From Eutypella sp. D-1 (Eukaryota; Ascomycota; Sordariomycetes; Xylariales; Diatrypaceae), in contig JAJTTP010000001.1 of NCBI GenBank assembly GCA_023313575.1, positions 2,852,001 to 2,916,000 of the forward strand: DNA of 64,000 nucleotides, written 5' to 3'. This document shows positions 33,196 through 45,422 of this stretch, one piece after another (position 1 is the stretch's first letter; every line of letters starts with the position of its first letter). The notes under the pieces are model-generated. The model was not told the origin of the DNA. It saw only the letters and a program-made list of their open reading frames with translations, and made no database searches. The position numbers and the translations under genes were made by a program.

Positions 33196-36100
33196 ACTGC
33201 CACTTAGACAGGAAGCTTACTAGTGGCCTATGATTTGGTCGCTACTGGCGCGGTTGAGGGTTTGATGTACCTAGTATGAAGCGGATATCCAATAGGGGTA
33301 ATTTTACCTGAATAGACGACGACCTCTTTTTAAGCGGGTTTATATATTGGGGGAGAAGCGAGTCTCATCAACCTAATAGCTTCCAAGTGTAAGGAAGCCG
33401 TATTTCAGGGATGTGGGAGAGCCTGGTCATTTTATTGAGAACCGGCGCCATGTGAGTACGTGGAATCAGCATTTTCTGGCCTCGGCCGATATGCTTACTG
33501 CAGCTGCACGCGATGGTACCTTGCCCCCCTTCGCCCTGGCCACACGAAGCACGGTCGTGGCGCTCGGGGCTGGGGCCGAATTGGAATGATATTGGTTCAA
33601 CGCCAACTACGTATGTACGTTAAATGCAAGAATCATGTATCTCGTGGTAAGTTTTTCCTGTTGTATGTCATTTTCTTGTCGCACCTGAAGAAGCAAATCA
33701 GCTGTACCAAGTGGGATGAACTATTGCATGTAAGATATCAACCATACATACTTCATAGGCGGGCCTACATTGTACGCCCCTGTATCGGCTACGTCGGGCT
33801 TTTGCATGGATCGTCGGCTGCCATCCCGCCTCGCCTGCGCGGGCATATAACATCCCCGCAGGCAAGCCACTACCATATCACGTATTCAGTAAAAAGGAAA
33901 CAAAAGACCAGACGTAATTCAATAACTAATGATGCAATGCTTTTTGCTAGTTAGAGCCCTAGTTTGACATGAATAAGACAGCTGGCTAGCCAGTGCAGGG
34001 GGGTGGACAAAGAAAGCCACAGCTGATGCTGGGCGCCTGGAGCTTACAGGATTGGAACTCGAGACTACCACGTCAATGTTAGCTATGTAGATACCGAGTC
34101 CCCCAGCGAAATGGGTGTGAGCGATCACCTATGCACCCTCGTATTCAGTTACGGAGTGGGTGGCGGACGGCCCCCTATCTCAGCTGGCAATGATCGCTGT
34201 CGGCGTCCCACTTCATACTATGACTTGCTGCAATGGCACCATGAACTTGAATAGACTCACCGTTCTTAGGATCAGTGTCAATTATTTGGAGTCTAGCTAA
34301 CAATACTCGTCGGCGGATGGTCCAGAATCCACAGCATCCGGGCCCAGAACTGAAGTTGTCGGGATTATGCCCCGTTTCCTCTGCGTAGGCGATGCATTAT
34401 TCCCGCCGATGTGGTAACTTACATAATCCTTGGAGGGCAAGCAGCTGGTTTCAGGGGTATTCCTTGCATGCAACATTATCTATTGCCCCGAGCTGCCTAA
34501 TGTGGTATCTGACGAGGTAACCTATGAGGTGCGCCGTTGTTCTACACTGTTCTGTGTTACACCGAGATTGGTCTGCAGACCGCATCTCTCAAATTGTTAA
34601 AATGCATATCGCTACCTGGCGGACGAACACCACTGCCAATGCAGCCACATTCCGATATACACCATCTACGGATGGATAGATGACACTGAGCGTGGGGGAC
34701 GGTTTGAAGGGCGGTCTGCAAATCCGCATGTGGTGAACGTCGGGCTGTCACATTTTCTTTAAGGGATCTTCGTGACTGGCGCAAACTCCCGGTTTGTCTA
34801 GAACCGGCATTCCGGATTGCGCGTGGACAGTAACCCCTGAACTTCCTCAAGGCCTCCTTGAGCCCACCTCAAGGTCCATGTTATAGTAAAAGGAACCAGC
34901 GTCGGGATTCATTGAAGATAACGGAGTTCCTATTATGCTGGATGTCTACAATTGCAGAGTCATATACCTATTAGTCGCCAGGACTGGGTGGTTATAGTTT
35001 CTTTAGATGTTGCTTCATGCAATTTCGCTAGAAGGCAGGAGAGATAGTTTCATGTGTGTATCAATAGACTCAGGAACAAGCAACCCTAATGAGAGTATAC
35101 ACTTTGCGTATCTTTCGCGCAAACGAATGGCGGCGCTACCATATAAAGAGAGCACAGCCAACCTCGATACATGTTATCGAATAGCATGTTAGTGATATTT
35201 CATTTGCTATCTATGGATCGTAACCATATCGTCCAGCAGTGTCTTACTAAATCTGGTCAACATTGTTCCAGACACTCCCCTTACCTAATCGCCCACATCT
35301 CACTCATAGGGTGGAAAGCTGCCCATGAAATCACTATGCCTATATTCCATCCCTCGTCTTGCTCTTAGGTACGCATTGCTTATGTTTACTAGTTGAAACC
35401 CATTGAGCCATGAGTAAATGATGCCCTGCCTACTGGTGGCCATCATCATTCTCCGATGTATATACTCAGGCAGACAATGTCATGAATAGGGGTAAAAGGG
35501 GCAATGCGCCCCACACCTGGCGCGTTTATATAAGTTTGTTATAGCCTCAGCCTTGAAGAACTCGTGTCTCGTGTGCACAGTAAGATAGGTCTTCACCCAT
35601 ATCTCTGACAGGATACGCCTGTGCATTCCTATGAACGTTGGACTTTTGCTCCACGCTACGCTGGGCCTCTGAATTAGGGATGTCTGCTAGGGAGTGCTGG
35701 TATAATGGGCGCTACGAATATGACGGGGGCTCACAGTTATCATGGTATAGGGCTCAGATACAGTAGCTATGACGCCCCAAACCCGTACTAAATATTAGGC
35801 GGGGATCGAAGCCCCTATATACTATGAAACTAGCTCTGGATAGCCGTCCTAGGGGATTGGGGGTAGACTGTACCTCCAGAGAATGATCGCTTCGACACTA
35901 GAGCCACTCATCAACACCCGCGGTCTCCACGCTACAAAGCACATTACATCTAATTGATAAATTTCCACTGTTTGCAGAGCATCAAGGGCTGTGCCGTTGA
36001 TAAGTCCTACTCCTCGAAGGGGAAACCGGAAGCCGCTGATGGATATCCATAATGGCGCGCCCTGGCAGAACCCACAGTCGATATGAATGAGTAGATATCA

Positions 36101-38370
36101 TCTATACCAACTTCTCGGATCACTCCCTTCGTTTCCTGATTCTCCTTAAAGCGCCTTACGAGAACGAACAGTAAAGAGGTTGAAGAAGCCAGGTGTGCTT
36201 CTTAGGCAGTAGAAACAGGATCTTGGCGACTAATTCACAAGTATACGAAGAGTGAAAGCGCTTAATAACTGTGAAACATATCTTACCTCGAATGACATTG
36301 AAGGGGTTCCCAATGTCTCTGTTCCGCTCACTGACCGGAGGACTCGGAAGATATTATATAGATCCGTATGAAGTGGGCCGAGGTCATTCATAGCCATGGC
36401 CCATAATACGTGAATTTCACACTACTCGACTTCGAGTTTCCATCGGATTCGTGACGTTCTCTAATCCCGGAACCTTAACCTCTGACAGACCTTGAGAGTG
36501 CCAGTTTACAGCTTGAGCTGTGTGTAGGTAAGTAAATAGAAGAGGCCTCAGATTGAAGTTGATAAATGTTGGGCCTCGAAGACCAACCTTTTTATAAGAG
36601 TGATGAGAAGGGTGATCATGAGCAACGAGGTTGTATCTGAACACTCGAATACCCTATCCGCGCATCGTTGACGAAGGATTAAATAGATATAAAGTTGAAG
36701 CGGCTCAAACTAAGTATTTTCTATTTTCTATTTTTTTCTATTTTGGGAAACCATGCCAGCCCGCCCTGGAGTAATAAGGTTGGTGGTGAAACATAGCCGG
36801 CAGTTAAAAAAGAACCTGGAGTTTTAGAGTTAGCACCTGCCTTCTTACGTCAAAGTCCCACAGTTCTGGATGCGCTAAGCTGTAGTATGAGGTCTGTGAT
36901 CTACCTTGCGTTATCGAGGGCCCTTGTGGGCTGACTATACTTATATCGAGCCCCGCCTTTATCGGCTGTCTGATTTCCGGTTGGTTGCGAGTCCGCTAGA
37001 TGCCAGCAGTCCACGCCTGTTGGGGTAGTATTGGCATCTGTCAATTGTCCGCATATTCCCACCAGGTATCTATCCATGTACTTCAGTAGACTTTTAATAG
37101 AGGACCGTCCACGGGTACCGTATGTATGTATGTACTACTAGGTAATAAATGTAACGTCCAAATGCCCTGGCGGTTGTCGCGTAAAATTTTTGATCGCAAC
37201 CTTGAAAAGTTCGGAGAGAACGCGAACCTTGGAAAGGAGATAATTAAAATCAATGATGGCCTAGCACCATAATTGGATATAATAGTATGGAAACCGCACG
37301 AAAGAGATCAATCTTGGGAATTATCTATCCATATCTAGAACAAGTGCTCTGTAGATGCGCACGACTTGTGTACGTAGAAAGAGTGCCCAGGCGAGGTGAT
37401 GTCCCAGGTGATGTGATGGTTGATGATATTTGCGCAAACAACCTCTTCTTAAGACGACTTCATACTATCGGTACTTATTATCGGGTAGCGGTACTTGCTG
37501 CAAGTCCGTTGGGTCTCCACTAATCAAAAGCCAAGGCCTCATCTTGCATGGGGGTTTAGTGTGTTTAAGGACTAGCTTATATCGTCAGTTCTCTGTAAGC
37601 CCTTTAGGCAAGACTTCCAAGGTTCCAAGGTTGGTTTTAGGTTCCCAGGTTCTTCGTACCGTTCCGAATTGTACCTTGTAAAGATCTGGAGGTAGGTGCC
37701 CAAGGTGCCCTGCCGTCCGGCAGCCACACAGCATCCGGAACACCCCCCATTACATCGAGAACATCAATCAACTTTATAACATCAACTTACTCAATCCCGA
37801 ACGACCGAACGAACGCCTTCCGATTGCTAGTAGTCCGTTGTTCGCTTAGTCCGTCACGCCCGTTCTAGAAAACTATCCATGCGGTCGGTCGGCGCTTGTC
37901 TTTTCATCTTACCTACCTAGGTACCTAAGTACTTGTGGACAATAACTACCGCGTAAATACATGGTACTAAGTACGTTAGTCATCATCCATTTTCCGCGTC
38001 AATCCGGAGGCTCCCAGGCTCCCTCCCTCCTTCCTCCAGGGCTGCCCAGGCTGCCTGTCAAGCCTGTCTGCCATCCACCTGCCACCCACCACCCGCAACA
38101 ACCCACTCATCCACTCATCCACTCACCCACTTCACCCACAGATTGGCAGATTGGCAAGAGATTGGCTTACAAGGCTTAAGGGCTTGTCTCTCTCTGACCA
38201 AGCCCGAAAAAAAAGAGAGAAATACCCACACCCACTAAACTACACTAACAATACCACTAGACCCAGTATCTACACTACCTAAGTACTACACGCTCTTCTT
38301 CTCCATCCAGCCATTCCACCAAATCGCACATAACTTGTACAAACTCACACATACACACACACACAACCTC

Positions 38371-38430
38371 AGCCAACAAGAGTCAACACGAGCCAACACA
38401 AGCCAACACGAGCCACGTCGAGCCACGATA
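38371..38430 (+). repeat. Degenerate 10-bp tandem array (consensus AGCCAACACG)
   Basis: Six contiguous decamers, all starting AG(C/T)CA, keep exact 10-bp register. Located about 0.85 kb upstream of the PSY2 start, in promoter or leader DNA. Confidence 0.8.
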
Positions 38431-38576
38431 CCCCGTTTCTCTCCCTTCCTTCTCGACAAGGCCTTTTATTTTTCTCTTTCGTCATTACATTTCAAGGTTC
38501 CCCATGCATATACGCATACTTAAGTAACTTGGGTAATTCGGGGGGTTTCAGGGTTTTTTCCAGCGTAAATCACCAA

Positions 38577-38600
38577 CCTCCGCCTCCGCCTCCGCCTCCG
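38577..38600 (+). repeat. Four tandem CCTCCG hexamers
   Basis: Perfect hexanucleotide repeat in the pyrimidine-rich region upstream of PSY2. Confidence 0.9.
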
Positions 38601-39251
38601 CCACCAACCCCGACGGCGACAACGATCGCGCGATCATCCAGCATCCCATCATCCATCAAATGGTGTAATATCCGACCGTAGCTTTTCTTATTCTCGCATA
38701 CCTTCGTGCTGCATCTCGTCACCTTTTACGTTACGTGGTGTGTTGCGGTGCGCTGCGCTCGCGGCCATAATAAAAGTTTTTTTTTTATAAAAAAAAGAAA
38801 AACAACTATACTTCGTATTATCGTTATTACCACCACTACTACCCGCCCCCCTCCACCCCCCGTTCGACCCGTTCCCCGACGTCGCGGGATTCTCTTTCCC
38901 ACCATCCTTGGCTCATCTCCATCTACCGGCGCCGGCTGACTTGTTTATCGCCGACTATCGGGATATTCCCGTTACTTCCCTGGACGTGAACGTGTCCTCC
39001 TTTTACTTTCATCCCAATTCCACTCCCACCCCTCCTCCTCCTCCGTCGTGCGACTTTCCGCTCTCGCTCTGTGCGCGGCCCGGCTGTGTCAGTTAGCGCG
39101 CGCGCAACACGTTTGAGCGAAAGTGGCTGCGCTTATTCTCACCCAGTCCGACACCGAACTTTCCCTTCAACAGCATTTAGATCTTGCGCCTGATCTGCTC
39201 CAATATAATAATCGCCTGGCTACCAACACCGACACCGACGAACCGTTGACG

Positions 39252-42200
39252 ATGGCGGCACAGTCTGTGCCTCATCCGTCGACGGATAGGAAGCGAGTCA
39301 AGGTTTATGAACTGCGCAACAACGATTGGTTTGATCGCGGTACTGGGTTCTGCACCGCCTCCTTCAGCTTTGTAAGTTAAAGTTGTACACACTGCCTGTC
39401 GCATGTTGCGTGTCGCATGTTGCGTATCGCTTGTAGCCCGTCGCATCTATACCTCATCTATACCTCCTGTCGTCTATTGCTCGTCGTTGCTCGTCTTGTC
39501 CATCTCGTGATTTGCTTCACTTTTCCATCCTACCCGTGTGTCGCGTGCGCCTGCTCCATCCCATCCCACCCCATTCGCTGACTACGTCAATTTTCAATAG
39601 TCCGAAGATGGAAATCAGAGGGACCCTCGAGTTCTCGTCGAATCGGAAGAACAACCTGATCGCGTATTGCTAGAGACCAGAATCTCTAGAGAGGATGGCT
39701 TCCATAAACAGCAGGGTTTGTCGCGCCCCAGAGTGGATATATACTCAAGTATATACCTTACTTACTAGAAGGCAATAACTAACATATCTCTAGAAACCTT
39801 GATTGTCTGGACCGAGCCCACCAATGGCGTTGACATGGCCCTTAGCTTTCAGGAGGCGGAAGGGTGCGCGATGATTTGGTATGGCTGTCCAGATATATGC
39901 GCGCATACTGGTCGATTTCCTTGCCTTATTCCTCTACACGAACTGACCTTTTGATAGGAAATTCATCAACGGTGTACAACAACAATACCATTCCGCAGAT
40001 AACGAAGGTATGGATAGACGGGTTTCCCTCATATTTAGGTGCTGAAGTAGTTGCTAATTGGCCTTTTGTTTTTCTAGATGAAAACTCTAGGAAGGACTTC
40101 GTCTTTACCTTCCCAGTCCCAATTTCCCTACCGCCCGCCACCATGGCCAACCTCGCGGATATTGAGTCGCAAATGCGCGACTTGAGCCAACTACCACCCG
40201 ATCGCGACGGCCTTACCAACTATGTTCTAACCGAAGATTACATCGGAAAACTCATCCCCCTCGTCTCCGAAGCCGAGGACTTAGAAGGACTTAACGAGCT
40301 CCATCGCCTCTGCAATATCATGAAGATCATCATTCTACTCAACGATACTAGTATCATAGAACATGCTGTGTCGGATGAATGTGTCCTCGGCGTTGTCGGC
40401 GCTCTGGAGTATGACCCCGATTTTCCCAGCCACAAGGCTAACCACCGGCAGTGGTTAGAGGGTGAGGGGAGATATAAAGAGGTTGTGCGCATCGAAGATC
40501 CCCAGATCCTCAGGAAGATTCACCAGACGTACCGACTTCAGTACCTGAAAGATGTGGTGCTTGCTAGGATCCTGGACGATAACACCTTTTCGGTCCTAAA
40601 CTCGCTTATCTTCTTCAACCAGGTAGATATCGTGCAGCATCTTCAGGCGAACGGTCACTTCCTCACCGAGCTCTTCAATATATTTAAGTCCGGCCACCAG
40701 GACGCCAAGCGGAAGAAGGAGGCTGTCCTGTTCATACAACAGTGCACAGCAATTGCGAAGAACCTCCAGCCGCCTGCCCGGCAAACCCTATACAATAATT
40801 TTATCGCCTATGGCCTCCTCCAAGTCATCCATTTTGGCCTCCGACACAACGATGTAGCCGTCCGAGTCGGCGCGACCGATATTCTTATCGCCATGATAGA
40901 CCACGATCCGCAGATGATCCGGCAGACCATCTACCGACAGATCCATGAGAAGCAGCCCCCCTTGACCGACTCGCTCATCGACCTACTCTTGGTGGAAGTC
41001 GACCTGGGCGTCAAATCCCAGATCTCCGACGCACTGAAGGTTCTCCTTGACCAGGGTCCGCCGCCTCAGGCCGAGATGCTCAGTAAAGCTAATAGCGAGT
41101 TCGCGGCGCGGGCTGCAGCAAGGTTACCGCCAACCGCAGACCCACAACAGGACCAATTTCTGGCCTTATTCTACGAACATTCTGCAGTCAAATTGTTTCA
41201 GCCCCTGATCAAGCTCAAAGAGCGAGAGAATATGGAGTTCTCGGCACAACAGGCCTCCATGTTCACCTACCTCATTGAGATACTCTGCTTCTTCATTAGA
41301 CAACATCACCACCGCAGCAAGTTCTTCGTTCTGCAAAACGACATCGTCACGCGTGTTGGACAGCTTCTCGGCTGCCCAGAAAAGTTCCTCAAGCTTGGTA
41401 TGTCCCCACGAACCTATGTTCTTAATATTCTACTGACGTGACTGAAGTCGCCATCCGGTTTTTGCGGCAACTTTTGAACCTACAGGACGAGTTTTATATC
41501 AAGCAGCTGTCGGAAAAGAAGGTCATAGAGCCTATTCTCGACGTCCTCTTGGCCACTATGCCGCGAGACAACCTTCTGAGCTCCGCATGCCTAGAGTTCT
41601 TCGAGTTCATCAAGAAGGAAACCGTCAAAGACCTAATAAAGCACATGGTGGAGAACTTCAGAGGAAAGATGCAGTCGTTGGGATATCTGGAACTTTTCCA
41701 CACCCTGATGATGCGATACGACCAGACAAACGGGTTCACAGCAAATCACGACTACTTCCTGGAGTCGGAAGAAGATGTTGGCGGTAGGCGACGACCGAAT
41801 ATCAATCCCCGGACCGGAGGGCTAATGGAACATATCGCCATGGATCAAGCCGAGGAGGAGTACTGGAACACCTCGGACGACGAAGAAGGCATGCAGGGTA
41901 GAATGGACTCTCGAGGCTCGACCATCAACGGAGAATCGCCGAGAAAGCTGGTCGACTACGCGTCCGATGAAGATCCCGATGATAACGTCGAGGCTGGTGC
42001 CCTGTCTGCAGATGAAGACAGACCCGATTCCGAGCCGACGGACGATAGCGCATCGAAGTCAAATGGCGGCCCGGCCGACACTGTTCCGCCCCCGGAGCGG
42101 CTTTCCGAAAAGCGCAGGCGCGAAGAAGATGAAGAGGACGATCTCGGAAAGACGATACAAACCAAGCGCCGAAATAGCATGTCAGCTAACTCGAACGGCT

Positions 42201-42343
42201 CTACCGGCCCGCCCTTGATACGCAAAAGGAAGGGTGCGGTACACGCGAAGGATGTCGGAGCGCCAAAAAAGATAGCAATCAGCCTACCCTCAAACGCGAA
42301 GGTCAGGAATGAACAAGCTGGTAAACAGCCGGACGAGCTATGA
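39252..42343 (+). CDS. PSY2: Protein phosphatase 4 regulatory subunit 3 (PSY2/SMEK family)
   Basis: Targeting subunit of the PP4 phosphatase complex, acting in dephosphorylation of DNA-damage-response proteins. Six exons, 39252-39371, 39601-39715, 39794-39878, 39958-40007, 40078-41397 and 41448-42343, encode 861 aa (yeast Psy2 858). The first four exons build the N-terminal EVH1/PH-like domain: VKVYELRNNDWFDRGTGFC, then LVESEEQPDRVLLET, then ETLIVWTEPTNGVDMALSFQEAEGC. Exon 5 begins the SMEK and armadillo-repeat region (NLADIESQMRDL and onward), which ends near residue 640. The C-terminal part is acidic (SDDEEG, SDEDPDDN) followed by basic KRRR-type clusters, likely nuclear localisation signals. 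The ATG at 39252 is the only Met before the conserved domain; the frame is open further upstream without another ATG. Confidence 0.95.
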
Positions 42344-42956
42344 ATGGCCGAATCTGTGCTCAATGAAAGCTCTACGAAATGCCACGAGTTGCTCTTCGTT
42401 TCGATCAATGACAAATGGAACGGAAGGCTGGTGTTTGGTGTCATGGTCTAATGGGTTGAATTTCGAGTGGCATCAGGTTTGCCGTGATTGATAAGGAACT
42501 ACTTGGGAATGGGTCGGGTCAGGCAAGGCCGTGGTGACTATGACGGTGTCATCGAGCGATGTTGCTGTACCCGCCTAAGACTACTAGGAAAAATATTATA
42601 TTCGGGTCACTACCATCCCAAAAAGAATGGCATGTATTATTATGGCTTCCACAGCATTGGAAAGAAGTGCATACTCCGGGGTAGACTGCATCGTCTACAT
42701 TACCAATAGGACGCGGAGACGTTTCGACGTTTCGACGATGGCTCGCTCGCATTGGTTTGGATACGTAAACTTCGCATCTCGCTTTATATCAATCCAAATT
42801 ATCCAATTGCAGTCTTGAATATCTTGAAACGAGGCGGCCAATGTTCAAAGCGACTACCGAACTATATGCATGCTAATGATCGAGCTTAAATCAAAGAAAA
42901 CAAGAAAAAAAGTTACGAACAAAACAGTGTACCTTCACAACCAAACACCGATCTAT
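42344..42956. other. Convergent intergenic region between PSY2 and the MDR gene
   Basis: 3' flanks of two convergent genes. No ORF, RNA gene or repeat of note beyond a duplicated ACGTTTCG near 42718-42733. Confidence 0.6.
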
Positions 42957-44296
42957 CTACAGCTTTGCAGCCACACCCTTGCCCTCGGTCTCGTTCCCGT
43001 CCCCGTCGATCTCGACGACGAGCTTCCCGAACTGGCGGCCCTCGCGCATATCGGCGAAGAGGCCCTCGATGGCGGCGAGGTCGTCGAGGCGGCAGCGGGC
43101 AACGCGACTGATGACAGGGACGAGGCGGGCGCGGCGGACGAAGGCGACCATGGCGGCGAACTCGGCGCGCGAGCCCATGGTGGACCCGCGGATCTCGACG
43201 TTGCGCATGACGGCGCCCATGGGGAAGTCCACGCGCGGGCCCGCCGTCATCCCGTAGCTCGCTATCACGCCGCCGGCGCGCAGCAGCCGCGGCGCCGTCC
43301 GCGACACCACGTCCCCGCCCGCCCCGTCGATCACCGCGTCCAGCTGCGTCCCCGCTAGCTTCCCCGCCAGCGTCTTCTCCCACCCCGCCGCGTCCCGGTA
43401 CGAGACCCCGCCCCGCGCCCCCAGCGCCACGGCCCGCTCGATCTTCGACGCCGACGATGACGTCACCCACACGTCGCACCCGAGGGCGACGGCGAACTGC
43501 AGCGCCGCGAGCGCGACGCCGCCTCCGATGCCGGTTATAAGGACGGTTTTCTTCTTGTTGTTTTTGTTGTTGTTCTCCTTGTGTCCGCCGCCGACGTCGA
43601 GGTCAAGCCCAGCCTTGGTGATGAGGGCGCGCCAGGCGGTGAGGCCGACGAGGGGGAGGGCGGCGGCCTCGGCGTCGGACAAATGGTCCGGGCAGGGCTC
43701 GAGCTCGTGCTCAGGGACGATGGCCCAGTGACGGGCGGTGCCGGCGTCGGGGAGGTCGCGCGCGCCGCCCGCGACGCAGAATCGGCGCGCGTCTTCCGGC
43801 CCCCGCGGATCCGACTGCCAACCCCGCGATGGCGTCAGGAGCACGCGGCGCCCGCGCAGCGCCTCGGTTTGCGCGCCGCACGACGGCCCCGTCGCCTCGA
43901 CTACCCCCACCCCGTCCGAGAGCAGCGCCACCCCGAACCCGATCCCCGGGTACAGGTGCTGCCGGATGAAGTGGTCCCGGTGGTTCAGCGCCGCCGCGCG
44001 CATCCGCACTAGCACCTCGCCCGGGCCCGGGGTCGGTTTCGGGACTTCTTTGATCTCGAGCCTGGAATACGCTATCGTTAGTTGGACAGGTAGGAGTAAC
44101 TAGGGTAGCTGGCTGGGCTCAATATCTTTATGCATGATAGGCAGAGGTGGGTGGCATGTTGGTGGGAATATAGGGGTAAAGTGTAACCAGGGAAGAAGAC
44201 TGGTTGGCCATCGGTGAACGCAATGTTCGGTACTTACGGGTAGTAAACCTTGCCCGGCTTCCCCTCGACCTGTCTGACGGTGAGAATTTGTGGCAT
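42957..44296 (-). CDS. Zinc-free medium-chain dehydrogenase/reductase (quinone oxidoreductase-like)
   Basis: NAD(P)H-dependent oxidoreductase of the MDR superfamily; substrate unknown. Two exons, 44296-44238 and 44061-42957, encode 387 aa; splicing completes a Pro codon and yields the expected opening MPQILTVRQVEGKPGKVYYP then LEIKEVPKPTPGPGEVLVR. The GroES-like catalytic domain reads NHRDHFIRQHLYPG, without the catalytic-zinc Cys of true alcohol dehydrogenases. The coenzyme-binding fold starts with VLITGIGGGVALAALQFA (about residues 193-210). Immediately before it sits an Asn/Lys low-complexity insert (KENNNKNNKKK, 181-191), not part of the core fold. GC-rich compared with the surrounding intergenic DNA. 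It resembles the YogA/SPCC-type 'zinc-type alcohol dehydrogenase-like' group, a general rather than specific assignment. Confidence 0.88.
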
Positions 44297-45422
44297 GGTG
44301 TATAGTATGGACTATTCAGCGAATAGAATAATCAATCACGGTTTTATTTATGGCTGAATAAGTCCAATCCAAAAATTTCGAAGAGACGTTGAAGTTGTTA
44401 GTAGTAACTTGCTAGAAATGGCGAGAGAGGACCGAATTTATTCCTTAAGTCATAGGCGTAACTATCTTGGCTTAGCACGTCTTTACTTTGTAACTAGTGC
44501 TGCACCCCAGTGAGGTCCACGGTCCACCACCCCTCAATACCTATGTACATAGAGCTCTAGGTAGCTTTGAGGGGGGCAGGGGGGTCAGTAATCGGCCTTG
44601 TTCCTGGTGCGCGGGGCCACGCGTTAGTGGTAAAGAGAGTGGGCATTTAGTGGATGACGATGCCTCGGCACCTCGGTCCATGCGACCCAACAAGATCGGC
44701 GGTCTATGCTTGCAACGAACTTACAACGAACATCCATGTTCGGGGACCCGCGGACGTATGGAGATTGCCGCTTCTGAGCTCGAAGTTGAATGTGAATCTT
44801 TTTCCAACCCCATCATTGCCGTTAAGGAGCCATTAATTTGAATATGAGATTTATCCAGTAGATATCGGCGCTATAAACTTGACTCTCATAAACTTATAGC
44901 TACATGTCTAGCGCACGGCACCTCCTTGAGCTTGCGCGAAGGCGGAGGGGCAAAAAGGGGGTCTTGAGATGTGTCGTGGTTATCATGGAAATGTAGGCCG
45001 ATGGAACAGATCTAGTGCGATCCGTCATCGATGAATAATATCATCATGGGTTCTTGAATATCAAACATGTGAGAGCACGCTCCCAACCCTCTTTCGAAAC
45101 CCTCTAGAAATCCTTTCACGTACTCTCCCACACAAGCCCACGGAGTATATCATGTAAGTAGACAACTAACCCGAAAAGAAGTGGCCCTACGATTCATCCA
45201 GGCCAAGTGTCATCTCACCATATTTCCATCGTCCCAACGTGAATATATACTACACTTCACAGGGGTTCGTGGGGGTTTGAGGATGCTAGGCTCCACGCAC
45301 TAGGTATTACTCATTATTCAGGCATCAATCGTAAGCAGCCGGGAATGGCTGAAAGAACTAGAGCAAGCAACAAAAGAAACCGAGACGAAAAATCTAGAAG
45401 CATCATCGGGGATGCACATCGG
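44297..45422. other. Intergenic between the MDR and copper-oxidase genes
   Basis: MDR promoter (leftward) and 3' flank of the oxidase gene. Open frames at 44497-44841 show no family resemblance. Nothing else supported. Confidence 0.6.

Larger units (their letters stand above)
33196..39251. other. 6-kb region without recognised genes; right end is the PSY2 promoter
   Basis: From 33.2 to about 37.6 kb only short, stop-interrupted frames occur and nothing resembles a known family. A CTATTTT-type repeat lies at 36715-36745. From about 37.7 kb the sequence becomes CT-rich and looks like the promoter and leader of PSY2, with a TACCTAGGTAC palindrome (37914-37924), a decamer tandem array and a CCTCCG repeat. 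Confidence 0.55.

Noticed and set aside
35795..35820. tRNA T-arm-like sequence on the minus strand
   Set aside because: The flanking bases do not form a five-pair stem and no other cloverleaf arms are present.
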